DNA of 64,000 nucleotides from Selaginella moellendorffii (taxonomy: Eukaryota > Streptophyta > Lycopodiopsida > Selaginellales > Selaginellaceae): assembly GCF_000143415.4 (NCBI RefSeq), contig NW_003314317.1, forward strand, positions 310,001 through 374,000, given 5' to 3'. The notes beneath the pieces are model-generated. The model saw only the letters and a program-made list of their open reading frames with translations, was not told where the DNA came from and did no database searches. Made by a program: the position numbers and the translations under genes. This document shows, piece by piece, positions 35,197-46,164 of this stretch. How positions within the stretch are numbered: the stretch's first letter is position 1; every line of letters starts with the position of its first letter.

Positions 35197-37921
35197 ATGT
35201 TTCTTCAGTGGAAGAGACTGTGGAAGGCGCTAGTGCGGAAGCTCAGGCGAAAGCTAGGGATGGATCGCGCTCGAGTGGCGGCAGCTTCTCTTGCGGCGGC
35301 AATGGATCTGAAGCAGCCGGCATTGCCGATCTCTTTCCCGCTCACTTCTTTGGATCAGCTCACGGATGATTCCGTGTTCCAGAGCTTCCATTTCCCATTC
35401 CAGCAATGCTCGGTGCCGCTGGCGCTGCAGGGAGGGAAGAAGGAGAGGAAATCCAAGCTCTTGGTGTGCCACGACATGAAAGGAGGCTACCAGGATGATA
35501 GATTCGTGCAAGGCGATGGCAATTACAATGCTTACTCGCTCTGGCACTGGCAATGCATTGATGTTTTCGTGTATTTCTCGCACTCCTTGGTCACTATTCC
35601 TCCTCCCTGTTGGATCAACGCTGGTCACAAGCATGGAGTCCAGGTAAGAAACTTCACCATTCTTTGGCATCCATTTTTCTGACGAGATTATATCGCAGGT
35701 CTTGGGAACTTTCATCACGGAGTGGGATCAAGGGGCTCAAACTTGCAAGTTGCTTCTGGAATCCAAGGATTCGGCAAGAATGTATGCGTCTCGGCTAGCA
35801 AAAGTTGCTCGGGAGTTTGGATTTGATGGATGGCTGGTGAGCAAACAATCTTTTCTTCCCCTTTGTCTTATAGAAACGTTTTTGGTTGTTTCAGCTAAAC
35901 ATTGAAAACACTGTTCCGGTGGAGCAAATCGACACTCTCGTGGTGTTTGTATCGGAGCTCACCAAAGTCATGCACGACCTTGTTCCGGGCTCGCTGGTGA
36001 TATGGTTGGATTGATAGTTTTCTTGCTTTCTTTGGTACTCACTTTCCATGAACAAGGTATGATGCAGTTACTGTGGATGGAGAACTAAAATGGCAAGACA
36101 TGCTAACAGAGAAGAACAAGCGCTTCTTCGATGCTTGCGATGGGATTTTCATTAACTACACATGGAAGGTGTGTATATCATACTTATAAGCAAATCGTGA
36201 AATATCTCATTCTTATTTCTTGTTCCAGAGGGACTACGCAGCGAAATCGGCGAAAGTGGCTGGCGATCGAGCCTCCGACGTTTACATGGGAGTGGACGTT
36301 TTCGGGAGAAACACTTTCGGAGGAGGAGGATTTCAGGTAAGCAACGATGTTTGCATTGCGTTTCCAGAGACCAACTCTGGTAACTTTTGCTTGTCTAGAG
36401 CAACGTTGCTTTGAAAGTAGCGCTGGAGGCCGGTGTTTCGGCAGCATTGTTTGGTCCCGGGTGGGTCTACGAGAAAAATATTGGGCCAACTTTCGAAGAC
36501 GCACAAATCAGGTACCTACGAGTTTAACTCGGTCTTTTTCTCTCTTTTTGTTTCTCACTCGGAACCTCCTTGTGGAAGGTTTTGGGCTTCTATACACAAT
36601 GCCTGGCCCGTATCACACAGATATCCTGTTACGCTGCCTTTCTTCTCGGATTTCAGCCAGGTAGTAGTAAAAATCTTTGCGAGCAAAGTTTTCATGACGT
36701 TTGTTTTGCCAGGGTTTCGGGAAAGCCCTCTATGTAGATGGTGTCCAGGTATCAGATTCTCCCTGGAGTAATATTTCATGCCAAGCTCTTCAAGTATGGT
36801 TTCCTCTTCTATTGTTTTTTGTGACGATAACAATCTTGGTTTTGGTAGCCGCTTTTGCTTGGAGCGCTAGATCCAGAGTTTGAAGTTACTGTAAGGTAAA
36901 AGTTTCGCTGAGAAAACGAAGTTATCCCAAAGATTGTTCACATTCTTATTTTCAGATCAGTGGATCGAGTTTACAGCGGTGGATCGAGCCTCCGTTTCCT
37001 CGGAAAGCTCAAAGCTTCCGACGTTCGCATCACTAAGCTGTATGATCCACACCTGGTTCTCGCAAATCCTACTCTCTCCATTGACTTCTCGGTAGCGTTC
37101 TCAAGCCTCGCAAGCTCACGTTGGATCTTAACAGTGTTGCGCTGCAGGTCATGTCCAAGGAAAACGCAATCTTTTACCTCGTTCTTAAGTTGCAAGGCCC
37201 TGGAGGAATTCGCGTAGTGTTTTTCTCGAACGAGCACAGCGGCACCTCAGAGAAGAAGATGAATCAAAGCTCCTCCAGTTTCAGTGTCTTTGAGCCACAC
37301 CGGACAGTGACGAAGAGCTCCGGTACCTCGGATGACGCCTGGAATGTGAGGGAGTACCAGATCGAGGTGGAACAAAACTCCGTGGTAACCGATATCTACG
37401 GCATGAGCACCACCAGGAACGCTCCTCTGGACTTCGAAGAGATCACAGGCACTCTGGCGGCCGAAAGCTCCTCCGATACACAGACCTCTTTTCGGCTTAC
37501 CTCGTCTTCACTGACGCGGAAGTTCTTGCCGGACGCTACTCAACCATACGAGCTTCACTTGGGCCACCTGAGGATCACAGCAGAACCGCCAGCGCCGCCG
37601 ACAGTTTCGAGCTTCCGAGCCGACGATCTCAAGTGGTCCACAAGCCCCGATGGCAATAAGCTCGTCAGCCTCACGCTCAAGTGGGAGTTTGGAGGTGGTT
37701 TCCAGGCCGATCGCTGCAACACATACGTCGAGATGGTGGGAAAAGAGACGACGAGCAAAGCCAAGTACCTTGGAGCTGCTTTCGTCGACGCCTTCTACGT
37801 GGATTCGCTTCTAGTTCCTCACGAGACTTCCAGCTTGGTTTTCCGCCTCCAGCCTCGCAACGCTGCTGGTTTTCACCAGGGCTGGAATGAATCTCCCACG
37901 CTCACTGTCGAAGTCCGTTGA
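35197..37921 (+). CDS. ENGASE: Cytosolic endo-beta-N-acetylglucosaminidase (GH85)
   Basis: Eleven exons join in phase to 715 aa: 35,197-35,643, 35,699-35,836, 35,895-36,004, 36,057-36,168, 36,229-36,336, 36,399-36,511, 36,579-36,660, 36,713-36,793, 36,849-36,895, 36,956-37,091 and 37,148-37,921. ENGase cleaves the chitobiose core of free or protein-bound N-glycans, in plants mainly in the cytosol. GH85 hallmarks are 'CHDMKGGYQDDR', 'WINAGHKHGVQVLGTFITEW' and the catalytic block 'FGFDGWLLNIEN' carrying the conserved Asn and Glu. The C-terminal half is beta-rich. No signal peptide is seen. The 37,092-37,147 intron is inferred because the frame changes there; GT-AG borders and phase 0 fit. The start could be the ATG at 35,197 or a downstream one at 35,260 or 35,302. 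Confidence 0.93.
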
Positions 37922-37940
37922 AAAAAAAAAATAAAGTACT

Positions 37941-40766
37941 CTAGGCGAGTAGCGCCTGCTGGAGGATATCGTCTTCGACCGCCAGCCTCTCCAACACCAT
38001 TTTGGCTCGTCTCCTCGACACCTCCTTGATCTGCCAGTCGCCGAGCATGCCAACCAGCTCTCTCACGTTGCAACAATCCGGTCCCGCTACAACGACCCTT
38101 CCAAGCCTGCTCCTCGCAGCAATCTCCTGGAGCTTGTCCGCGGCCCAGACACTGTCCTCTTCCCGGCCCGCCATCGCCAGCATCCTCATCAAAAGCTCCA
38201 CGCAGTCGAGCGAAGATCCGTCGCCACCGTCGTTACTCTGTTCCTTCTTCGTCTTCTCGAGAATCTCCAGAGCTTTCGCAAAGTGAGCCACGGCCTTGTC
38301 TGGATCGCTGGCCTCCACGCCTCTTCCCGACTGGTAGCACCTCCCGAGCTCTACGTGAGCGCTCGCGCATCCTTCTCGAGCAGCCTGCTTGTAGAGCCCA
38401 AGCGCTCGCTTCTCGTCTCTGGCTATCCCGAGGCCGCTCTCCAGGCACATTGCGAGCTTCCACCTCGCTGATCCTCCTCCCGCGCAAGACGAGGCCTTGT
38501 AGTACCAGAAGACCGCCTGCTCAAACTCGTGGCCGGGACCGATCCAGTTCGCCATCAAGTCCCCTGCGATCTCTGCGGCCGCGCCGAATCCATCTTCGTG
38601 TTCTAGTTGCTCCACGGAGCTCGCTAGCCAGAGCACGAAGCTGTCCATTGGAAACGGCCAGAACCCGGGTCCTTTCTCCTTCTCGAGCATCGATATGAAG
38701 AGTCCTTCGCCAGCTTCTCGTTGTCGCTGCTGTTTCTCGTTGTGCATGAGAATGACGTCGACGAGGAACTTCACTCCAAGGTGGCTGGCGAGCTGGCTAA
38801 AGTCGGACATCGTAAGAGGAAGGATATCTTGGTGCTGCCATGACTGCCTTCTCGCAATGATCGCCTTAAGGCTCCTCAGCGCCAGGCAAACCTGCGTGAA
38901 GGACAGCCTCTGCTCTGGTTCGTGGCTCCAGCATCTACGAGCAAGCACCGCCAGGAACGCCGGAGAATGCCCAAGGATGTCGGGCCTGCCTCTCTCGACG
39001 CTCACCAGTTGAAAGAGCTGCGACTCGGTCGTGAGTTGATTGTAATCGGAGAATGGCCTGCGGCTCGAAAGTATCTGGAAGCAGAGCATACCGAAGCTGT
39101 AGACGTCGGACTTCTTCGTGAACGTAGCCTCGCCGGAGGAACTGGCTTCCTGCTGCTCAAAGACTTCCGGAGCTTGCCAGAACGGTGGCACATCATGCCG
39201 CTGCTGCTGACTCTCGAAGGTTTCCTGGTCGTCGTCGTCAGAAGCTACGCTCTGCAACCACGAGGATCCTGCCAGCCTCGTCTTTGGCAATCCATAGTCG
39301 GTGATTTTCACTTGGATGAACTCGTCCAGCTCGTGTTTGCTGCTCGAAGATCTTCTCCGCCGCCTCGAGTCGGTCGTGCTGGGAACGAGTAACACGTTGA
39401 AAGCGTTGAGACACCGGTGGAGAACCCCTCTCCTGTGTAGAAAAGCCATTCCTTCCGCTACTTGGAGCATGATCTCGACGGCTACTGGGAGTGGAACAGG
39501 ACCTTGGCCGAGATTTAAAACGCTGTCCAGATCTTTCCGCAGCAGCTCTGTCCATAACCGGCATTCTCCAAATTCCTCGTCGTCGTTTGTTATGCTCGCA
39601 AAGAGAAGCTGAGCCAGGCGAGGATGGCGGAGACTCGCGAGCACCGACACTTCGTTCCAGAAGGACTCTCGGCTGAGAAAAGCCGTTACTTTCAGCGCGG
39701 CAGGAAATCCAAGAAACTCGGACTTGTAAACGATGCCAAAGAATCCTGTACCGAGTAGCAATTTCTCCGTTCTTCTGCTGGTGATATTATCCAATGCCCA
39801 GGATTCTCTCTGGTGAATCCTCTCGATGTAGGACTCAAACCCGTCGTCCTCGGCATCCAGCTTGGCTACGAGATAGCTGGTAATCTCCGCCACCCGATTC
39901 TCCTTCCTGCTCTTCGAACTAAAAACAGACAGGCCCCTAAAAAAGAAGCCGTCGTGCTTTTGCTTCATCTTCCGGAGCTTGTCTAGCAGATATCTTCGGT
40001 CCAGCCGCATTGCCAGGATCAATCCACGGTCCGCTTCCGCATTGAGTGTTTCCTCTGCTATCTCGAAAGTTCTTTCTATCATCCAGTATGGGACGTGGTG
40101 CTGATAGCTGCCGGTACCCAGCCTCTTCTTCTGGTGCTTGAAGGAATCGTCTCTCCCTGCTCTGAACTGCGCGAGGACAACTTCCATCACTGACACACAC
40201 CATTGCTGGTGCTGGTACTGCTGCGCAACGAAGATCCCATCGTCCGCTGCATAAATGATTGCTTTCATCAGCCACGAGTCCTCAGCGTCTTCCTGTCCGG
40301 ACGACACCCAGCAGGACACTAGAACCTCAGCGTCATGAGTGACTTTGGCTATTTCCACGGCCGCTGTTCTGCATTGCTCGCATGAAGTCGAGTCCAAGCT
40401 CGCCATCTCGTCAACCAAGTTCCTCAGATTGTCATGGAAGCTCTTCAAGAAAGGACAAAAGAGGAAAAGTCAGCCAGGAGGCAAAACAAACAGTACCTGC
40501 AGGTCGAGGAATCTGCACTGTGCGTGATTGAACCTCAAACTCGCGGTGCTCGCGCCAACGATCGAAGAGCTCCCAGCGGTGCTGCTGTTACACAGCCTGA
40601 TGAGCCTTTCCAGTACCTGAATTGCTTGCTCCACGATTCTGATAGAGCTGCTCTCGCTGGACGTGGCAGAATCATACAAGGAGGAGCCCGAATACGAAGA
40701 AGGCATGGCCTTGATCATCAGCTTCCGCCTTGCTATTTGCATCAGAACTTTGGCTGGCAGATCCAT
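37941..40766 (-). CDS. DUF1221/MLKL-like pseudokinase with Sel1 repeats
   Basis: Exons 40,497-40,766 and 37,941-40,442 give 923 aa. Residues about 1-260 are helical and resemble the DUF1221 (HeLo-like) N-terminus of plant MLKL proteins. Residues about 300-580 are a kinase fold: glycine loop 'LGTGFFGIVYK', lysine in 'AALKV', catalytic loop 'VLHRCLNAFNVLL', metal loop 'ITDYGLP', 'APEVFEQ' and 'SDVYSFGMLCFQIL'. The catalytic Asp of HRD is replaced by Cys and DFG reads DYG, so activity is unlikely. Residues about 730-820 hold Sel1/TPR-like repeats ('KLAMCLESGLGI', 'ELGRCYQSGRGVE'). Plant MLKLs act in immunity-related cell death at membranes. Assignment to that clade is inference; pseudokinase plus Sel1 is directly visible. 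Confidence 0.85.
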
Positions 40767-41183
40767 TCTCTCTCCGCAACTGAAAAGCTGGAGTGCAGAA
40801 AAAGCCACAGCTCACGCCTGAGCAGTCCGCAACAGCAACATTCCTCTTGGCTTTTCAGTGGTCCTGGCAGTGAGGCACCCGATTTTCCAAGCCCGTGTTG
40901 GAACGCTTTATACCTCCAGATTTGAATATTTGTGTTTGGTGAGCCGAGCGTCCTCGTCGCAGCCAGGTACGCTCATGCTTGCTTCAGATCCGGACTTGGC
41001 AGTAGCCTTGCGTGGAGTTCACATCGAGATGAATAGTGGAGTCCACCACCTCGACATTAACGCCGAGGCCTTCTGGGTGACAGGGACCTTATCTTGAGCC
41101 GAAAGAACAACCTGTTCCCGTCCGCAAGAAGTTTCTAAACCCAACCGCGGGCTCACTTGGTAACGGACATCTCCCTCTCCGGA

Positions 41184-42986
41184 TCATGGTCGATGGAGCT
41201 TTGTAGAATTAGCGACGTACACACTCGAGAGTGCAACGTAAGCAGCAGCCGAGTTTCGCGAGTTGAGTTGCACCGCTTGTTTCGCGGCACGCTCCGCTCT
41301 CGAGACGTCGCCGTGCATCTTGCAAGCCCCCAGCAGAGACATCCATTTGAAGTCGTCCACCACCGACGCAGGCATTTTCTTGATGAAATCCTCGGCCTCG
41401 AGCAGCCACCCCGCCCGTCCCAGCAGGTCCGCAAGGCAGCCGTAGTGCTCCTTCTCGGGAACTATCCAGTGGTCGCTCATGAGGCCGAAGTAGTAGCAGC
41501 CTTGCTCGACACGGCCAGTGTGGGTGCAACCGTCGAGCATTCCCATGAAAGTTCTACCGTCAGCTGCAATGCCTTCCAGCAGCATCATCTGAAAGAGCTC
41601 GAGAGTGCTGGCAGGGTCGCTGTGTACTGCGAAGGCTGCTATCAAAGTGTTCCAAGTCACGATCATTGCCGACGAATCCCAAGCCACGGAAGAAGAGATT
41701 GCGAGGAAGATCTCCCAGGCCTGTTTCAGCTTCCCAGACTTCCCATACATGCTCAGCAACGCATTCGCCACCAAGGTGTCTGAGATAGCTCCCAAAACCA
41801 CCACCCGCTTGTGAAGAGCTCGACCAACTTCCAGGAACGATGAGTCGGCAGCACAAGCGTTGAGAAGAGCCACAAGAGTGACTTTCCTCACGGGATTTCC
41901 TTCATGCTCCATCTTCCTGAAGAGCATCACGCTGGAAGCCGAGTCACCATTGTCTGCACAGGCACCGATCATCGCTGTCCAGCAAGCGGAGTCCCTGTTC
42001 TGGATTCCAGCAAAGACTTCTCGAGCGCCATCCAAGTTCCCACATTTTCCATACATGCTGACGATGGTAGTGGCGACTGCGGTGTCGTGGCTCAATCCCT
42101 TTTCGGTCGACTGGGAGTGGATCGACCTGCCGTGAATGAGAAACTGGGGAGATTGACAGGCCTGGAAGACACCCAGGAAAGTAACTTTGCTCGGCCTGTG
42201 CTGTCCATCGAGGAGCATTCTCCAGTAAACTCCAAGTGCCTCTTTGTGATGCCCATTTTGGGCATATGCTGCGATCATAGTGTTCCAAGTGACAGTGTTC
42301 TTCTCGGGCATGACCAGGAAGACGTTCGAGGCGCTTCTCAAGGAACCAACCCTTCCATACATCGCCACAAGCGCGGTGCCCACTACGACGTCGATTTCCT
42401 CCAGCTCGATCCCTGTTCTTGATCTTGAGTCGTCGTAGAGGGAGTGGATCCATATCCCAAGGCGGAGATCGTTGCAGTTGGACAGAGCAGCCAGGAATGT
42501 CACGGCATTCGGCGCTACTCCCTGGAGCTGCATCGATCGAAAGAGAAGGATCGCTCCTTCGCTACTGCCGGGCGATATTTCCCTGGATTCCGAGTGCGCG
42601 GAGATGAGAGCGGTCCAGGCAACCACGCCGGGCGCCGCGATTGCATCGAACACAACGCGCGCGCTGCGAATATCACCGCATTTGCCATACATGTTAAGGA
42701 TCGCCGTCGCGAGCTGTGAATCGCGGCAATACCCGGATTCCTGCGCACACCTGTGGATTACCCGGCCCTGCTCCAAATCCCGGGCTGCCGCGGCCGCATT
42801 CCCGAGCGCCACGAACATCCGGCGGTCGGGAGCTATCCCTTCGAGCTGCATCTGGCGGAAGAGCGCCATCGCCTCCCTCGATCGGCCACGATCCACAAGC
42901 ATTCCAAGAATCCGCGTCCATGTCGTCGACGGAGGAGGAGAAGCGAGCGACGTAGAACAAGAAAAATCCCCGCTAGGGTTTTGCAT
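41184..42986 (-). CDS. PLS-class pentatricopeptide repeat protein
   Basis: An intronless frame of 600 aa starting at ATG 42,986; the open frame upstream of it has no ATG. It has about twelve PPR units of alternating P, L and S type, for example 'SREAMALFRQMQLEGIAPD', 'LATAILNMYGKCGDIRSA' and 'VTWNTMIAAYAQNGHHKEA'. It ends with an E-like motif ('WMSLLGACKMHGDVSRA' and 'YVALSSVYV'), and the frame stops before E+ or DYW. Such proteins bind specific transcripts in mitochondria or plastids and often recruit an editing deaminase in trans. The first 25 residues contain Ser, Arg and few acids, consistent with organelle targeting. The absence of DYW could be natural or a 3' truncation. Confidence 0.93.
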   Translation of the reverse strand: MQNPSGDFSCSTSLASPPPSTTWTRILGMLVDRGRSREAMALFRQMQLEGIAPDRRMFVALGNAAAAARDLEQGRVIHRCAQESGYCRDSQLATAILNMYGKCGDIRSARVVFDAIAAPGVVAWTALISAHSESREISPGSSEGAILLFRSMQLQGVAPNAVTFLAALSNCNDLRLGIWIHSLYDDSRSRTGIELEEIDVVVGTALVAMYGRVGSLRSASNVFLVMPEKNTVTWNTMIAAYAQNGHHKEALGVYWRMLLDGQHRPSKVTFLGVFQACQSPQFLIHGRSIHSQSTEKGLSHDTAVATTIVSMYGKCGNLDGAREVFAGIQNRDSACWTAMIGACADNGDSASSVMLFRKMEHEGNPVRKVTLVALLNACAADSSFLEVGRALHKRVVVLGAISDTLVANALLSMYGKSGKLKQAWEIFLAISSSVAWDSSAMIVTWNTLIAAFAVHSDPASTLELFQMMLLEGIAADGRTFMGMLDGCTHTGRVEQGCYYFGLMSDHWIVPEKEHYGCLADLLGRAGWLLEAEDFIKKMPASVVDDFKWMSLLGACKMHGDVSRAERAAKQAVQLNSRNSAAAYVALSSVYVANSTKLHRP

Positions 42987-43461
42987 GGGAGAGAGACGAG
43001 CGAATCTTAGAGAATATCCGCTGAAGAAACTGGCGGTCACGTGTCGCTCTCAAGGCCGTTGGATTGGATGAGGAATATTCCACCACAATTCCACGCGGAT
43101 GGTCTTAATGCCGGCGACCCTGTGCCATACAGAGTGAAGAGAGAGAGAGAAGGGAGAGGAGAGGGCATTAGGGCTTTTGGGCACAGATTTCTAGAGAAGG
43201 CGAGGGCGGCAGCGCTGGAAGGGAGCTAGAGATCGGCCGCTTGCCGACGCTCTTGTGAGCAACAGAATGCCTGGCGATTCGGTTTGTGAAAATCTCTCCT
43301 CTCCTCTCTCAGATTTTAGGTCCATTTCGCTGGCGGCCGCTTGAAATGTGATTTGGTTTGTGCGTGTGCTTGCGTCGCTGCTGTGTGCTTGTTCTTCTTC
43401 CGGAATTTCTGTGGTTTCTAATTCCTTTCCTCTTCGATTTTTTTGCCAGCAGCCCGTTTGT

Positions 43462-44677
43462 ATGGCGCTGGAAATGCCCGACGAGATGAGCAGCTGCAGC
43501 TGCTCCAATTCCGACCACGAGAATTCGCGGCCGAGCAGGGGTGTGCGATTGTTTGGAGTGGACCTTTTGAGCAGCGAGGGCATGAGGAAGAGCGTCAGCT
43601 TGAGCAACCTCTCTCACTATGCGACCGCCTCCTCCAACAACATTGGCATGCAAGAGCATCTGGATACCACCGATGGCTACGTCTCAGATGGCCTCGTCCA
43701 GACGAATTCCAATGCTCGCGCAAGAAGAAAAGGTGCGTGGTTGGAAGAAAAAATCGATCTTTCTTTGTTCTAGGCTGACTTCCTGGCCAATTTGTTTGTT
43801 TGTTTTTTTTTTTTTTTTTTCTTCTACAGGAGTTCCATGGACAGAAGACGAGCACAGGTTGTTTTTACTAGGCTTACAGAAGCTAGGAAAGGGTGACTGG
43901 AGGGGCATTTCGAAGACCTTCGTCACGACTAGGACCCCGACGCAGGTTGCTTCGCATGCACAGAAGTATTTCATTAGACAGAGCAACTTAAGCAAGAGAA
44001 AGAGGCGCTCGAGCTTGTTTGATATCTCCCCTGGACAAGTAAGTTCTTTCAAACACTTACTGCTCTTTGGTTTCTTACTCTCACTTCCTTCTCTTCAGGA
44101 TTTGAGCTTGCCAGACTCGGCGCTCGCTAAAAACGTGAGCTTGCAAACGTCCTTTCTGGAGCTGGGACTGGGACACGACCGCGTCGCGATCCCAGTGGCG
44201 CCGCCGCTGGAGAAGATAATGGAAGAGAAGGTGTTCTTCCCATCACAGGAGGGCGGTAACCCGAGCAACGGCGTTAACTTCGCGGAGGACAAGGATGATC
44301 CAGTGGCAACGAATGAAGAGCCAGTGCCAGGCACTGGCACTGGCGCTGTTGCTGCCCCTCGAGGTATCACCATCGATGCGCCAGCTCCAGCGCTTTGGCT
44401 AGATTTAAGGTCGCAGGCAAGTGCTATGCCCTCGGAGCAGCAGCAAAACGAGGCCCTCGGCCCGCTCAAGTCCAACGTTGTGAAGCCAGTGGCATCAATC
44501 TCGACGGGGCCAGTGAGAATTATGGAGGACAGAGAACTCGCAGCGACGGGAGGGCCATCGATGCTGTCGCTCAAGCTGGAGCAGCCCGTAAGGCACTCGG
44601 CGTTTCACGTGAGCTCGGCATTCGCGAGCGCTGGAGCAGCGGCGGCAGGACTGGAAGCTCCAATCCAGTGTACGTGA
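43462..44677 (+). CDS. SHAQKYF-type MYB-related transcription factor
   Basis: Exons 43,462-43,732, 43,830-44,038 and 44,099-44,677 close in frame at 352 aa. The single MYB repeat '[20 protein letters not shown]' ends in the signature 'VASHAQKYF', typical of plant MYBS3/KUA1-like repressors that bind TATCC or I-box sites. Upstream, '[11 protein letters not shown]' contains an R/KLFGV-type repression motif, and the C-terminal half is low-complexity. The region before the start has GA-rich sequence and an ATG at 43,267 (MPGDS) that could be spliced in frame to the cag at 43,449, adding nine residues. It is divergent from the PPR gene, with 475 bp between the start codons. Confidence 0.9.
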
Positions 44678-44685
44678 TGGATGTG

Positions 44686-44687
<2 letters not shown>

Positions 44688-44719
<32 letters not shown>
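44688..44719. repeat. TC dinucleotide microsatellite
   Basis: About fifteen TC units just after the MYB stop codon, followed by interrupted T/C-rich sequence to about 44,835. Confidence 0.9.
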
Positions 44720-44721
<2 letters not shown>

Positions 44722-44971
44722 TTCTCTCTTTCTCTTAGAAGTAATCAAGGGAGAGATCATGAACTGACGAAGGAAAGCTAGTACTACACTTCTTTTTACT
44801 TTCTTTTTTTCTTTTTTCTTTTTTTTCTTCTTTTTCCTTCCGTAAGCAACAATAAGAGCCAACTTGAAAACTGTATTTATTCTAATTCAAATTTAAATAA
44901 ATTTCTCTCAGGGAAATAGCATAAGATTCTAAACAATGGTCATAACCGCAATAATGCTAATAACTTAATGT

Positions 44972-46160
44972 TTAGCAAATGTCTTGGAACAAATCCACGT
45001 TCTCGTTTGATTGCTGCTTTCTCGACGTCCGGTAATGTTGGAACCCTAACTGGCTAAAGTTCTCTGAGGGTATTAGAACATCTTCCAGATCTTTCTTCCC
45101 AAACTCCTTCCTCCACGCTCTAAGAGCCTTGGCCAAATACTCAAGCGAAGGAGGGTCGTGTGTAATCTTCCCCAGCGTCTGTGGTGGTAACACAAAGTCA
45201 AAATCTGCATTGTTTTTGCGCAGAGGCCTCCACAGATACTGATCAGCGTCCCCACCCTGTCAAGTAAACAAAGAAATCGGCTTATAAATGTACACATTTA
45301 AGTTCTTCTAAAGCTAACCACTTGAACGTAAAGCAGCCTCATGAAGTTCTCCCTCGTAGTAACGAAGTGGCCTCGCTGTTGGAGCAAATACGAGTCCGGA
45401 ATCCAACACCGCCTGGGCAATCACGTATTGCTCAAATATGAAACCCCATAGCGCCGAGTACGAGTCTGGAAAATCGCGGCTAGCCTGAAGAAACTTTCTG
45501 ACCTTGTTGATGGTGAACATACAAGACCGCCACATTCTCCAAGCAGAATGTGAAGTGGAACTTTGAGAACCAAGTACATCTCGGAAACTTGAATGCTTTG
45601 GCAATATGGCATCTACATCTATATGCTTCAACTTCGTATTCCCAAGAGCAATGGCCACGTCCTGGCCAATGTTTTCTTCTGTCAGCTGCTTCACTTTCCC
45701 AGTCCCAGACCGAGGAATGCCTCCAAACCAATCGTAGACCATGTTTTGCAGCGCCGACCCTTCTGAATATCTCCGATTTGTGTTTTTCCGGAAGCCGCTG
45801 CTTCCAGGATTAGCACAAGCCGTCCCATGGAGCCATGTAGCGAACATGAGTCTGGCGGTGTTTCATAGCTTCTTTCGTGTTATTCATGCGGCAAGGAGAG
45901 CCCGCTGTCCGATGACTCGCCCGTAGTTGTACTTCTCGTTGATAAGATGGAAGCTTACATCGTCAGCAATGACGGCATTGAATGGATACTGCTTTATGTC
46001 GATGATGCGGACGCATGCCCCACGGAACTCCCAAATCAGCCACCCCGACTCGAGTATTAAAACCGAGTTGGGCTAATCGTTACCCATCCTTACGATGAAG
46101 TACCAGAGGGAAGCAGACTTTCCCACCCCCCGAGTTGCCATTCAAGAGACGTAGGACGCC
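44972..46160 (-). pseudogene. Crinkler-RHS-type NTPase, degraded
   Basis: Read on the minus strand from about 46,150: a Walker A loop 'NGNSGGGK' is followed, after a frame change, by 'WLIWEFRGACVRIIDIKQ' and 'VIADDVSFHLIN' up to a TGA near 45,890. From 45,847 an open block contains 'VYDWFGGIPRS' and 'YSALWGFIFEQYVI'. A last block, 44,972-45,256, ends 'LFQDIC'. GGIPR and the (R/W)G.(I/L)FE..(A/V) pattern are hallmarks of the CR NTPases shared by Crinkler effectors and RHS proteins, which also occur in some plant genomes. I could not find a splice solution that keeps all frames open, so it is called broken. Function in the host is unknown. Confidence 0.55.
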
Positions 46161-46164
46161 TGAG

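Noticed and set aside
37092-37147. Frameshift mutation in the ENGase gene
   Set aside because: The apparent frame change is explained by a 56-nt GT-AG intron in phase 0, the same size as the other introns of the gene.
38922-39392. 156-codon plus-strand open frame inside the pseudokinase gene
   Set aside because: Antisense shadow of a long, GC-rich coding exon.
41157-41783. 208-codon plus-strand frame opposite the PPR gene
   Set aside because: Antisense of repeated PPR codons; no independent signal.
41944-42453. 169-codon frame overlapping the PPR gene
   Set aside because: Same strand but shifted frame inside a clear PPR array, hence a shadow.
44688-44835. Long T/C-rich tract as a terminator or regulatory RNA
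   Set aside because: It is a simple dinucleotide repeat with degenerate flanks; no structure or conserved element is visible.
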